Source of the DNA: DAIDKA01 sp036267975
GTDB taxonomy: Bacteria; Pseudomonadota; Gammaproteobacteria; Steroidobacterales; Steroidobacteraceae
NCBI GenBank assembly: GCA_036267975.1
Contig: DATAVA010000028.1
Location: 62,001 to 126,000 of the forward strand
Direction of reading: 5' to 3'
DNA: 64,000 bases
The notes beneath the pieces were generated by a model. That model saw nothing but the letters and a program-made list of their open reading frames with translations, was not told the origin of the DNA and ran no database searches. Each line of letters starts with the position of its first letter. Position 1 is the first letter of the stretch. Of this stretch, positions 37,968 through 46,663 are shown piece after piece. The translations under genes were made by a program, and so were the position numbers.

Positions 37968-39538
37968 GCCAAGGCCTCCAGCGCGCTGCGCGCGACCTGC
38001 TGGTCGCTGAAGAGGCGGCGGGACGTGCCGTAGATCTGATACTCCTCGTGGCCCTTGCCCGCGATGAGCACCAGATCACGCGGCGTGGCGGCAGCGATGG
38101 CCGCGCGGATCGCCGCCGCACGGTCATGCTCGACCCGGACGCGTCCGGTCTCATCCGTGATGCCTGACAGGATGTCGCGCACGATGGCGGCGGGATCCTC
38201 GGAACGCGGATTGTCGTCGGTGACGATGACGGCATCGGCGCCGGCGGCGGCTATGCGTCCCATGATCGGGCGCTTGAGCCGGTCCCGGTCACCGCCGCAG
38301 CCGAACACCAGCTGCAGTCGCCCCGCGCAGTGCTCGCGCGCGGCGGCCAGCGCCTTCTGCAGTGCATCCGGGGTGTGCGCGTAGTCGACAATGACGCTGC
38401 CGTGCCGCGCGGTTGCCGGTCCCGTGACGCGCTGCATGCGTCCGGGCGCGGCGACACACTGCCCGAGCGCGGCAAGCGCCTCGGACAGTGGCACCTGTGC
38501 CGCCAGCAGTACCGCCAGCGTCGTCAGGACATTGTCCACATTGAATGCGCCGAGGAGCGCGACGCGCAGTCGGCCATTGCCCCATGAAGACGCCAGGGTG
38601 AGGTCGAAGCCATCAGGCAATGGCCGGACCTCGGTTGCCATCACGTGGGCTGCCGCCGTGGGGGCGCTCGCCCGCCCCGTCACCACCAGTCGACCCGGTG
38701 CACCACTGGCGCCTGCCAGCTCGCGCCCGAATGCATCGTCGATATTGAGGACGCGCGCATTCAGGGTTGCGCGCTGGAACAGCCGGGCCTTGGCGGCCGC
38801 GTAGGCCTGCAGCGTGCCGTGATAGTCCAGGTGGTCCTGGGTCAGATTCGTGAATGCGGCGGCCGCGAAGCGCACCTCATCGACGCGGCCCTGGTCCAGC
38901 GCATGCGATGACACTTCCATCGCGACCGCCTGCGCGCCGCCGGCGCGCACCGCCGCCAGTTGGCGATGCACGCTCACGACATCCGCGGTCGTGTGCGTCA
39001 CGGGTCGCAGCGCGCCGGCGCTACCGTAGCCCAGCGTGCCGATATACGCCGCGGGGCGGCCACACAACGATAGTGCCTGGGCGATGAGCCACGCACAGGT
39101 CGTCTTGCCGTTGGTGCCGGTAACACCCACCACGTGCAGGGCCTGCGACGGCTCCCCGAAGAAACGGTCAGCAATGACGCCCAGATGCTGGCGCAGGTCC
39201 GGGACGGCGACCACAAACTGTTCCTCGTCCTGGCCCGCGCGCTGGCGGATGCGCTGCAGTAATCGGGCGGCGGCTTCCAGGGCGCGTGTTTCACCCGTGG
39301 CGGGGGTCTCGTAGACGACCGCGCGGGCGCCGCGCTCGGCGGCCTGCGCCGCATATTCAACCCCGTGGCGTCCCGAACCCTGCGCGTGCCCACGACAGGC
39401 CAGAAACAGCGCGCCCGGTGTCACCTCACGACTGTCGAGCGTTACATCGCTGACCATCAGATCAGCGGGCGCATCGACGATGCCGGACAGCAGCTGCTGC
39501 AAAGTCCGCATGCGGGCGATTCCCGTCGCGGACATCAT
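37964..39538 (-). CDS. murE: UDP-MurNAc-dipeptide--meso-diaminopimelate ligase MurE
   Basis: 524 residues. Adds the third residue of the stem peptide. The motif VIVTDDNPRSEDP contains DNPR, the mark of meso-diaminopimelate specificity. Other motifs are SDVTLDSREVTPGALFLAC, GVTGTNGKTTCAWLIAQAL, MEVSSHALDQGRVDEVRF and VDYAHTPDALQKAL. The C-terminus has GKGHEEYQIYG. Slightly longer than E. coli MurE (495). Overlaps ftsI and murF by 4 bases each. Confidence 0.97.
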   Translation of the reverse strand: MMSATGIARMRTLQQLLSGIVDAPADLMVSDVTLDSREVTPGALFLACRGHAQGSGRHGVEYAAQAAERGARAVVYETPATGETRALEAAARLLQRIRQRAGQDEEQFVVAVPDLRQHLGVIADRFFGEPSQALHVVGVTGTNGKTTCAWLIAQALSLCGRPAAYIGTLGYGSAGALRPVTHTTADVVSVHRQLAAVRAGGAQAVAMEVSSHALDQGRVDEVRFAAAAFTNLTQDHLDYHGTLQAYAAAKARLFQRATLNARVLNIDDAFGRELAGASGAPGRLVVTGRASAPTAAAHVMATEVRPLPDGFDLTLASSWGNGRLRVALLGAFNVDNVLTTLAVLLAAQVPLSEALAALGQCVAAPGRMQRVTGPATARHGSVIVDYAHTPDALQKALAAAREHCAGRLQLVFGCGGDRDRLKRPIMGRIAAAGADAVIVTDDNPRSEDPAAIVRDILSGITDETGRVRVEHDRAAAIRAAIAAATPRDLVLIAGKGHEEYQIYGTSRRLFSDQQVARSALEALA

Positions 39539-41295
39539 CGGCGTGCCACCGCACGCACCGCCGGGTGCGGGCGCTTGAGCACGGGCCCCGGCACCTCATC
39601 GACGGGCACGACCACCGGCATATCGGGCGCGACCCCCAACAGACGCAGCGCCGGACCCATGACGGAGGAGAACACCGGTGCGGCGACGTCGCCGCCGAGA
39701 TGCTGACCGGCACTGGGCGTGTCGATGACGACGACGGCCGCCAGCCGCGGATCGCTTGCCGGTGCCACACCGGCGAACACCGACATGTACATTTTGTCGG
39801 AATAGTCGCCGGAAGTCGCCTTGAAGGCGGTCCCCGTCTTACCCGATACCCGATAGCCGTAGATGGCGGCCCTGGTGCCCGTGCCTTCAGCGGCAACCAC
39901 CGATTCGAGCATGGTCACGAGTTCCCGACAGGTGCGTTCACTCAGAACACGATCGCCGGGTGGCGGTGTCGTCACCGGCAGGAAGGACACCGGACGGCGC
40001 ACTCCCAGGGCGCCGATCGCGGCGTAGCCCTGCGCCAACTGCAGCGGCGTCACTGACAGACCATAGCCATGCGACATGGTGGCGATGCCGATTGGACGCC
40101 AATGCGAATAGTTACTGAGCACACCGGCGGACTCGCCGGGAAAGCCGCTGGCAGTGACCTGCCCGAGCCCGAGCTTCGAGAGTGTCGTCCAGATGACCTC
40201 CGGTGCCAACGAGAAGGCCAGGTGGATCATCCCGACGTTGGAGCTCTTGGCGAGAATCGTGGCCAGATCAACCCGGCCTAGCGGGTGGTCGTCGTCAAAG
40301 ACTTTGGCGCCCACCTTGATCTGGCCCGGCGAGGTGTCGATGATGCTGTGGTTGTCGTAGCGGCCAGACTCGATGCCCGCGGCCACGAAGAACGGCTTGA
40401 TGGCGGAGCCCGCCTCGAGAATGTCGGTCACCGCGCGGTTGCGGTAATCCGCCGGCTCGGCATTGCTGCGATCGTTGGGGTTGAAGCCCGGCTGATTGAC
40501 CATCGCCAGGATCTCACCCGTGCGCACATCGAGCACGACCATCGTTCCGGCCCTGGCGCGCTGATCCCGCACCGCCGCCTTCAGTTCCCGATAGGCCAGG
40601 TACTGGATCCGCAGGTCGATCGACAAGGCGAGGTCATGACCGGGACTAGCCTCCCGGATACTGTCCACATTCTGGACCACACGCTGGAATGCATCCTGGA
40701 TCACCCGCTTTGCGCCATCGGTGCCGGCCAGCCAATGATCAAATGCCAGCTCGAGCCCCTCCTGGCCCGCATCATCTACGTTGGTGAAACCCAGCACCTG
40801 GCCGGTGACTTCACCGGAGGGGTAGTAACGGCGATATTCGCGCTTCAGATAGACGCCCGGAATCGCCAGGTTGCGCACCTTCTGGGCCTCAGCCGGCGGC
40901 AGCTGCCGGGCGACGTACAGGAACTGCCGATCTTCGTTGCTGGTGATACGCCGCAGCAGTTCCTGGCGGTCGAGCTGCAGCGCCTGCGCCAGCCGCGGGA
41001 TCTGCTCCGGTATGGGCGCCAGTTCCTGCGGATTCACCCATACCGAATCGACCGGCGTGCTGATCGCGAGCGGCTCGCCGTTTCGGTCAGTGATCATGCC
41101 GCGATGGGCCGTGATGGTGGTGACGCGCGAGAAGCGTTCATTGCCTTCCGACGCGTAGAAGTCGTGTCGATACAGTTGCAGATGCGCCGCCTGCGCGAGC
41201 AGTCCCACGCCGGCCATCAGCAGCAGGCCCAGTATCAGCCAGGCCCGCCAGCGAAACGAGCCTGCCGTCCGGTCACGTGGATTCCTGGACTTCAT
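39535..41295 (-). CDS. ftsI: Septal peptidoglycan transpeptidase FtsI (PBP3)
   Basis: 586 residues from ATG 41295, overlapping the ftsL stop (ATGA). Class B penicillin-binding protein that cross-links septal peptidoglycan. After a basic tail comes one membrane helix (WLILGLLLMAGVGLLAQAA), then the dimerisation/pedestal domain starting ITAHRGMITDRNGEPLAIST. The transpeptidase domain contains the active Ser in GSAIKPFF, the SSN motif in LAKSSNVGMIHLA and KTGTA in VSGKTGTAFK. Length matches E. coli PBP3 (588). Confidence 0.96.
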   Translation of the reverse strand: MKSRNPRDRTAGSFRWRAWLILGLLLMAGVGLLAQAAHLQLYRHDFYASEGNERFSRVTTITAHRGMITDRNGEPLAISTPVDSVWVNPQELAPIPEQIPRLAQALQLDRQELLRRITSNEDRQFLYVARQLPPAEAQKVRNLAIPGVYLKREYRRYYPSGEVTGQVLGFTNVDDAGQEGLELAFDHWLAGTDGAKRVIQDAFQRVVQNVDSIREASPGHDLALSIDLRIQYLAYRELKAAVRDQRARAGTMVVLDVRTGEILAMVNQPGFNPNDRSNAEPADYRNRAVTDILEAGSAIKPFFVAAGIESGRYDNHSIIDTSPGQIKVGAKVFDDDHPLGRVDLATILAKSSNVGMIHLAFSLAPEVIWTTLSKLGLGQVTASGFPGESAGVLSNYSHWRPIGIATMSHGYGLSVTPLQLAQGYAAIGALGVRRPVSFLPVTTPPPGDRVLSERTCRELVTMLESVVAAEGTGTRAAIYGYRVSGKTGTAFKATSGDYSDKMYMSVFAGVAPASDPRLAAVVVIDTPSAGQHLGGDVAAPVFSSVMGPALRLLGVAPDMPVVVPVDEVPGPVLKRPHPAVRAVARR

Positions 41296-41576
41296 GGCGC
41301 GATGATCTTGATCTCCTGCGCTGGCGGGGTGGCCATGTGCAGGCGGTTGCTGGCAACGTTCTCGACAAAGGCTTGTTGTGACCAGGAGCTCTGCTCGAGC
41401 TGCAACTGGCCCCACTCGATATCCAGGTTGTCGCGCTGTTCCGACAACTGCTGCGATTGCATGAACATCTCGCGCGTGCGGTGCTTGCACCACACCGTGC
41501 CGGCTGCCGAGCCGAGCACGGCCACCCATAGCAGCGGCAACAGCACCGCGTAGAGCGCGGTTCGCGGCAACCTCAT
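41292..41576 (-). CDS. ftsL: Cell division protein FtsL
   Basis: 94-residue bitopic protein. One helix (LYAVLLPLLWVAVLGSAAG) is followed by a periplasmic coiled coil (QSQQLSEQRDNLDIEWGQLQ) of the FtsL/DivIC type, which pairs with FtsB and FtsQ. FVENVASNRLHMATPPAQEI near the end is the conserved distal segment. It lies exactly between rsmH and ftsI with 4-base overlaps on both sides. Confidence 0.93.
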   Translation of the reverse strand: MRLPRTALYAVLLPLLWVAVLGSAAGTVWCKHRTREMFMQSQQLSEQRDNLDIEWGQLQLEQSSWSQQAFVENVASNRLHMATPPAQEIKIIAP

Positions 41577-42511
41577 GCCAGCTTCTCCGCGACCCGCAGC
41601 AAGGCGCTGCGCGCGCGCGGATTGCGCGCCAGCTCCGCGGCCGTTGGACGCTGCTTGCGACCGACGAGTTTCATGCGCGGCTGGGCGGCCGGCGGCAGCA
41701 CCGGCAAGTGCGCCAGAGCCGGATCGGCGCTGGAATGGCGCGCCATGAACTGCTTGACCGCACGGTCCTCCAGCGAGTGGAAGCTGATGACGGCCAGGCG
41801 CCCGCCCGGCGCCAGTACTTCGAGGGCCGCGGCCAGCCCCGCCTGCAGCTGTCCGAGTTCATCGTTGATGAACATGCGCAGTGCCTGGAAGGTGCGGGTG
41901 GCCGGATTCTTGCCCGGTTCGCGAGTGCGCACCGCGCGCGCGACCAGTTCGGCCAGCTGTGTCGTGCGGGTGATGGGCGTGCGCTCGCGCGCGGTGGCGA
42001 TCGCCTGCGCCACGCGGCGCGCAAATCGTTCCTCGCCGAGCGTCGCAATCACCTCGCGCATCTCGTCGACGCTCGCCCGGGCGAGCCATGCAGCAACCGG
42101 CTCACCACGTGTCGGGTCCATGCGCATATCGAGCGGACCGTCGGCGCGGAAGCTGAATCCGCGTTCCGGCTCGTCGAGCTGCGGGGACGATACGCCAAGG
42201 TCAAAGAGCACGCCGGCGCAGGGCTGTCCCGACGCATGCGCCGGCACAAGTACCGCGAGCTGCGAAAACGCCGCGTGCTGGAGCGTGAGGCGCAGGTCGT
42301 CGGCGAAGCGCTGGCGGCCTGCCGCAATAGCCTGGGGGTCGCGGTCAAGCGCGAGCACGCGGCCTTCTCCACCCAAGGTCTCGAGAATGCGTGCCGTGTG
42401 GCCGCCGCGCCCGAACGTTGCATCGACATAGTACCCACCCGCCCTGAGACCCAATGCCGCGTGCACTTCATCGACGAGCACGGCAGCGTGCTCGTCCATG
42501 AGTCCGATCAC
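41573..42511 (-). CDS. rsmH: 16S rRNA (cytosine1402-N4)-methyltransferase RsmH
   Basis: 312 residues starting at GTG 42511, which overlaps the mraZ stop (GTGA); an internal ATG 12 bases later is possible. RsmH (MraW) methylates C1402 in the ribosomal P site; its partner RsmI is encoded at 43653-44504. The SAM motif is YVDATFGRGGHTARIL, with LALDRDPQA and GVLFDLGVSSPQLDEPERGF. RTFQALRMFINDEL and AVISFHSLEDRAVKQF complete the family pattern. Confidence 0.96.
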   Translation of the reverse strand: MIGLMDEHAAVLVDEVHAALGLRAGGYYVDATFGRGGHTARILETLGGEGRVLALDRDPQAIAAGRQRFADDLRLTLQHAAFSQLAVLVPAHASGQPCAGVLFDLGVSSPQLDEPERGFSFRADGPLDMRMDPTRGEPVAAWLARASVDEMREVIATLGEERFARRVAQAIATARERTPITRTTQLAELVARAVRTREPGKNPATRTFQALRMFINDELGQLQAGLAAALEVLAPGGRLAVISFHSLEDRAVKQFMARHSSADPALAHLPVLPPAAQPRMKLVGRKQRPTAAELARNPRARSALLRVAEKLA

Positions 42512-42996
42512 TTTTGTTCTGGCGGGGTGCCAGGCAACCCCGCCGACAGCTTTACTTCATTCAACCCGGCCGGTACTGCGCTGGTGCGCAGGTCCGGCTT
42601 CATTGACGCCAGGGAGGCCTGCTTCCAGGCGCTCTCATCCCACAGCTCAAGATGGTTTCCCTGTCCCAGCAGCAGCGCGTCGCGCTGCAACCCGGTGAAT
42701 TCGCGCAGCTCCGCCGGAATCAGCACCCGCCCGTGGCTGTCGATTTCCAAATCCGTGGCATAGCCGACCATCAGCCGCTGCAGCCATCGGGTTTCGGAGT
42801 GGAGGTTGGGCAGATTCAGCAGATCGTCCTGAAGCTTCTGCCAGTCGCGCAGCGGGTAAACCATCACGCACTGGTCGCGGTCCACCGTGGCCACCAGCTG
42901 GTGGTCGCCGCCCTTGGCAAGCGTCTCCCGTACGCGAGTAGGCAGGACCATCCGCCCCTTCACATCAAGAGTGACCTTTGCTGCACCGCGGAACAT
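42508..42996 (-). CDS. mraZ: Transcriptional regulator MraZ
   Basis: 162 residues from ATG 42996 (MFRGAAKVTLDVKGRM); upstream codons to 43062 would cross the operator. Two SpoVT/AbrB-like repeats are visible: TLDVKGRMVLPTRVRETL and EIDSHGRVLIPAELREF. MraZ forms a ring that binds direct GTGGG repeats ahead of the dcw cluster and represses it. Such repeats are present at 43028-43052. Somewhat longer than E. coli MraZ (152) because of a C-terminal tail. Confidence 0.95.
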   Translation of the reverse strand: MFRGAAKVTLDVKGRMVLPTRVRETLAKGGDHQLVATVDRDQCVMVYPLRDWQKLQDDLLNLPNLHSETRWLQRLMVGYATDLEIDSHGRVLIPAELREFTGLQRDALLLGQGNHLELWDESAWKQASLASMKPDLRTSAVPAGLNEVKLSAGLPGTPPEQK

Positions 42997-43027
42997 GAGA
43001 CGCCAAGACCCCTCGGGGGACGGAAAA

Positions 43028-43052
43028 CCCACTTTTCCCCACTTTTCCCCAC
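43028..43052 (-). promoter_or_regulatory. MraZ operator: three GTGGG boxes in 10-bp phase
   Basis: On the minus strand GTGGG occurs at 43052-43048, 43042-43038 and 43032-43028, separated by exactly five bases (GAAAA twice). This matches the known MraZ target of repeated TGGG boxes with 5-nt spacers. It lies 32-56 bases before the mraZ start and just downstream of the predicted transcription start. Confidence 0.9.
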
Positions 43053-43060
43053 CTGCGGCC

Positions 43061-43090
43061 ACTATAGGAATTTGCGGTCCAATATGTCAA
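43061..43090 (-). promoter_or_regulatory. Sigma-70 promoter of the dcw cluster
   Basis: Minus strand: consensus -35 TTGACA at 43090-43085, an 18-base spacer, and -10 TATAGT at 43066-43061. Predicted start is near 43054, so the MraZ boxes lie in the first 25 bases of the transcript. This would repress all of mraZ to ftsZ. Confidence 0.8.
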
Positions 43091-43240
43091 TTGAATGGGT
43101 GGAAAAATTTGTCGTTGTCACAACGACTTATGGTCAGATCACGCCGCTGGGACCGGAGCTGCCGCGGCAGTTTTCTTATCAATCAGAAGCTTGCTGGGGA
43201 AAGCTTATACAGTAGGTCACAATCGGGGGACCTGTAAAAA

Positions 43241-43634
<394 letters not shown>

Positions 43635-43641
43635 ACCGCTC

Positions 43642-43670
43642 ACCATACGGAGTTACCGGTCGCGGCTCAA
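43642..43670 (-). promoter_or_regulatory. Candidate rnpB promoter inside the 3' end of rsmI
   Basis: Minus strand: TTGAGC at 43670-43665, a 17-base spacer and TATGGT at 43647-43642. The predicted start 6-8 bases downstream coincides with the 5' end of RNase P RNA. The -35 lies in the last codons of rsmI. Confidence 0.55.
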
Positions 43671-44504
43671 CTGCATCGCGAGCTCGTACGCATCCGAGCG
43701 GCGGCCGCCGGCCAGTTGTGCCGCAATGGCGGCGGCCTTGCCCGGCGGTAACTCGCGCAGCAACAGCTCCAGCGCCCGACGCATCAGACTCAGATCCGCG
43801 CCGTCCGTGACCGGAGCGGCGCCCTGCACTACCAGGGTGATTTCCCCGCGCTGCAGGTTCGGATCCCGGTCCGCCACCGCGCACAATTCCGCCAGCGTGC
43901 CGCGATACACAGTTTCGTGCAGCTTGGTGAGTTCGCGGGCGATGACGGCCGGACGCTGAGCGCCGAATTGAGTTGACAAGTCAACGAGGGCGGCGGCGAT
44001 GCGGTGCGGTGCTTCGAAGAACACCATCGTGCGTGCCTCGGTCGCGAGCGCGCTCAACCGGCTGCGGCGTTCGCGCGCACTCGCAGGCAGAAAGCCCTCG
44101 AAGCAGAAGCGGTCGACCGGCAATCCGGCCAATGCCAGGGCAGCGGTGATCGCCGAGGGCCCAGGCACCACGCCTACCGGGATCCCCTGCGCCACGGCGG
44201 CGCGCACCAGCTCAAAACCCGGATCACTGAGCAGCGGCGTTCCCGCGTCGCTGACCAGGACGACCCGGGCGCCGCCCGTGAGACGCGCCAGGACTTCCGG
44301 CAGTCGCTGGCTCTCATTGTGCGAATGCAGTGACAGCAGCGGTTTCGCGAGGCCGAGGTGCTGCAGCAGCCCCAGCGTGCGGCGCGTATCCTCGGCCGCA
44401 ACCAGGTCCGCGCTCGCCAGTGCCGCGCGCGCCCGATCGCTCAGATCGTCCATATTGCCGATGGGAGTGGCGACGACTTCAAGCCGGCCCGGTTGATTGC
44501 CCAC
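43653..44504 (-). CDS. rsmI: 16S rRNA (cytidine1402-2'-O)-methyltransferase RsmI
   Basis: 283 residues, tetrapyrrole-methylase fold. It 2'-O-methylates C1402, the same nucleotide RsmH N4-methylates. Motifs: EVVATPIGNMDDLSDRA at the N-terminus, AAEDTRRTLGLLQHLG, LSLHSHNE, VLVSDAGTPLLSDPG and VPGPSAITAALALAGLP. FFEAPHRIAAALVDL and AREL-TKLHE-type segments follow. It is divergent from lpoA with a 75-base gap, the common rsmI/lpoA/yraN arrangement. Confidence 0.96.
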   Translation of the reverse strand: MGNQPGRLEVVATPIGNMDDLSDRARAALASADLVAAEDTRRTLGLLQHLGLAKPLLSLHSHNESQRLPEVLARLTGGARVVLVSDAGTPLLSDPGFELVRAAVAQGIPVGVVPGPSAITAALALAGLPVDRFCFEGFLPASARERRSRLSALATEARTMVFFEAPHRIAAALVDLSTQFGAQRPAVIARELTKLHETVYRGTLAELCAVADRDPNLQRGEITLVVQGAAPVTDGADLSLMRRALELLLRELPPGKAAAIAAQLAGGRRSDAYELAMQLSRDR

Positions 44505-44579
44505 TACACTATAATCCCTTCAGGATAGGTCCCCTGTGATGGACCACATCCTGCGTTGAATGGTAAGGCACAGCAACCC

Positions 44580-45851
44580 ATGTCCGAATCCCGACGTTTT
44601 CTGCACTTATGCCTGGCCACCGCGGTGGCACTGCTGGGCCTGCAGCTCGCAAGCTGCGCCGACGTCCAATCCGGTGCAGAGCAGGCGCCGCCCGGCACGC
44701 CGACGTCCGGTCCGAGCACTCATCAGACCGCGCAATCACCGCCATCCAGCGCACCCGGCGCCCGCCTGCCGGCAAACCTGACCACCGTTGGCGGCCCCCA
44801 GATCGCGCTGCTGCTGCCGCTGACAGGCCGGCAAAGTGCATCGGCAATCGCGGTGCGTGATGGTTTTCTGACTGCGTACTACTCATTGCCCGCCGCCGGC
44901 CGTCCGGGCCTGCGTATCTACGACACCGCGCAGATGAGCGTTGCCGCGGCACTCACTCAGGCGACCGGGGATGGTGCCGGACTGATCGTCGGCCCGCTCA
45001 CGCGCGAAGAGGTTGCTGCAGCGGCCGCCTACAGCGGCCCGCGGCCGCCGATGCTGACCTTGAACGCCGTCACGGGCGTGCCGGCCGCCGGCAATGCGCT
45101 CTACCAGTTCGCGCTCGCGCCGGAGGAGGAAGCCCGCCAGGTTGCCCGCCGCGTGGTCGCGGACGGCAACCGAGCCGGCGTCGCACTGGTGCCGGAGAAT
45201 GACTGGGGACGGCGCGTGCTTGCGGCCTTCACGCAGGAATTGGCGGCCGCCGGCGGCCAGCTTCTGGATTCGGCGAGCTACGACGCTGGCAGTACCGATT
45301 ACGCGGCGCCGATCACCAAGGTATTGCGCATCAACGAGAGCGAGGCGCGCAACAAACGGCTCGAGTCCGTGCTGGGCACGCGTCTGACCTTCCAGCCGCG
45401 CCGCCGCGGCGATGTGGCCTTCATCTTTTCTCCCGGGCAGGCCCCGCAGGAGCGGCTGCTGCGTCCGCAACTCAGATTCTACTTTGCCGGCGATGTCCCG
45501 ACGTATGCGACGGCGGATGCCTTCGAACCGAACCCCAACGCCAACCAGGACCTCGACGGCCTGATCTTTCCGGACGCGCCGTGGATGCTGGGCGGAGGCC
45601 TCGTCGATAGCGTCCGTGACGCAACCAATGCCGCATGGCCCACCGGCGGTCCCAAGCGCAACATTCTCTTCGCCTTTGGCTTCGATGCCGCAAGACTGGC
45701 GACGGCGCTGCGCTCGATGCCAGGCGGCAATGCGACGAGCCTCAGCGTCGATGGACTCACCGGCCACCTCACCATCGCTGCTGATGGCCACGTGCTGCGC
45801 GACCTCATGTGGGCACAGATCCGCAACGGCGAGCCGCGGCTGCTGAACTGA
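44580..45851 (+). CDS. lpoA: Penicillin-binding protein activator LpoA, short form
   Basis: 423 residues from ATG 44580, preceded by GGTAAGG. The signal peptide ends in a lipobox (LQLASC), giving an outer-membrane lipoprotein. The LppC/LpoA periplasmic-binding-like domain fills the rest: QIALLLPLTGRQSASAIAVR, GLIVGPLTREEVAAAAAY, and AFIFSPGQAPQ in the middle. In E. coli LpoA (about 680 residues) an N-terminal TPR domain precedes this domain and the protein activates PBP1A. Here the TPR part is missing: about 50 low-complexity Pro/Ser/Thr residues separate the lipobox from the domain. The identification rests on domain and on position between rsmI and yraN. Confidence 0.85.
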   Translation: MSESRRFLHLCLATAVALLGLQLASCADVQSGAEQAPPGTPTSGPSTHQTAQSPPSSAPGARLPANLTTVGGPQIALLLPLTGRQSASAIAVRDGFLTAYYSLPAAGRPGLRIYDTAQMSVAAALTQATGDGAGLIVGPLTREEVAAAAAYSGPRPPMLTLNAVTGVPAAGNALYQFALAPEEEARQVARRVVADGNRAGVALVPENDWGRRVLAAFTQELAAAGGQLLDSASYDAGSTDYAAPITKVLRINESEARNKRLESVLGTRLTFQPRRRGDVAFIFSPGQAPQERLLRPQLRFYFAGDVPTYATADAFEPNPNANQDLDGLIFPDAPWMLGGGLVDSVRDATNAAWPTGGPKRNILFAFGFDAARLATALRSMPGGNATSLSVDGLTGHLTIAADGHVLRDLMWAQIRNGEPRLLN

Positions 45852-45861
45852 GGAGGTCTCG

Positions 45862-46227
45862 ATGACTGCGGCGCAAATGCTCGGCGCGCGCGCTGAACAG
45901 ATCGCCGCGGACTATCTGCAAGGCCGCGGCCTCACCATCCTGCAACGAAATTTCCGGCGGCGCCTGGGTGAAATCGACTTGGTGGCACGCGATGGCGCGG
46001 TGCTTGTCATCGCCGAGGTGCGAACCCGCAGCAGCGAGGCGTTTGGGGGCGCTGCAGCCAGCGTTGACGGACGCAAGCAACGCCGCATCATCCGGGCGGC
46101 CGCACAGCTGCTGCAGCAGCATCGCGACTACGCGGCGCTGCCGGTGCGCTTTGACGTGTTGATCGTGGACGGCCCGACCACCGCGGCGCCGCAAGTGAAC
46201 TGGCTGCGTCACGCCTTCGAAGCGTAA
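45862..46227 (+). CDS. yraN: UPF0102 protein YraN (nuclease-fold)
   Basis: 121 residues. The family core is visible: ARAEQIAADYLQGRGLTILQ, RRRLGEIDLVARDGAVLVIAEVRTR (GEIDL and EVRTR are the restriction-endonuclease-like acidic sites), then SVDGRKQRRIIRAAAQLL and VRFDVLIVD. The biological function of UPF0102 is not established. It lies 10 bases after lpoA, as in E. coli, but the usual next gene diaA is absent; the next gene is convergent sspB. Confidence 0.93.
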   Translation: MTAAQMLGARAEQIAADYLQGRGLTILQRNFRRRLGEIDLVARDGAVLVIAEVRTRSSEAFGGAAASVDGRKQRRIIRAAAQLLQQHRDYAALPVRFDVLIVDGPTTAAPQVNWLRHAFEA

Positions 46228-46229
46228 GC

Positions 46230-46640
46230 CTATTTGACGACCTTCAGCTGCGGGCGCGGCCGACCTTCCTCCGCGGCAGGCGGCTTCGGCGGTGACGGTG
46301 GAGGCAGCGGACCCAGGTCCGCTTCCGAGAACACCATGCCCTCGCCGGTCTCGCGCGCGTAAATGCCGAGCACCGCCCCGATGGGCGCACGTACGTGATG
46401 AACAGCCCCGGCGAAACGCGTATCCAGCTCGAGCCAGTCGTTGCCGATATTCAGCCGCTCGGTTGCGTCATAACTGATGTTCAGCACGATCTTGCCGTCC
46501 TTCACGAAGGCCCGCGGCACTTCCACGGCGTGCCGATCGACATCGACGATGACGTGGGGTGTCTGGCCGCCGTCGGTCATCCACTGGTGCATGGCCCGCA
46601 GCAGATAGGGTCGCTTGGGAGGAAGGGACGTTTCGCTCAC
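46230..46640 (-). CDS. sspB: ClpXP adaptor protein SspB
   Basis: 136 residues from GTG 46640. SspB binds ssrA-tagged peptides and delivers them to ClpXP. The substrate-binding fold is seen in KRPYLLRAMHQWMTDGGQTP, HVIVDVDRHAVEVPRAFV and GKIVLNISYDATERLNIGND. The RFAGAVHHVRAPIGAVLGIYARETGEGM region follows in pieces. The flexible tail ends in RPQLKVVK, which matches the C-terminal ClpX-docking peptide. It is 23 bases after sspA, the conserved operon order. Confidence 0.94.
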   Translation of the reverse strand: MSETSLPPKRPYLLRAMHQWMTDGGQTPHVIVDVDRHAVEVPRAFVKDGKIVLNISYDATERLNIGNDWLELDTRFAGAVHHVRAPIGAVLGIYARETGEGMVFSEADLGPLPPPSPPKPPAAEEGRPRPQLKVVK

Positions 46641-46663
46641 GTTCGCACTGATCCGTAGAAAGC

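Noticed and set aside
44505..44579. TATAAT-like sequence at 44510-44515 as lpoA promoter
   Set aside because: No -35 at acceptable spacing (the nearest TTGATT is 11 bases away), so not listed.
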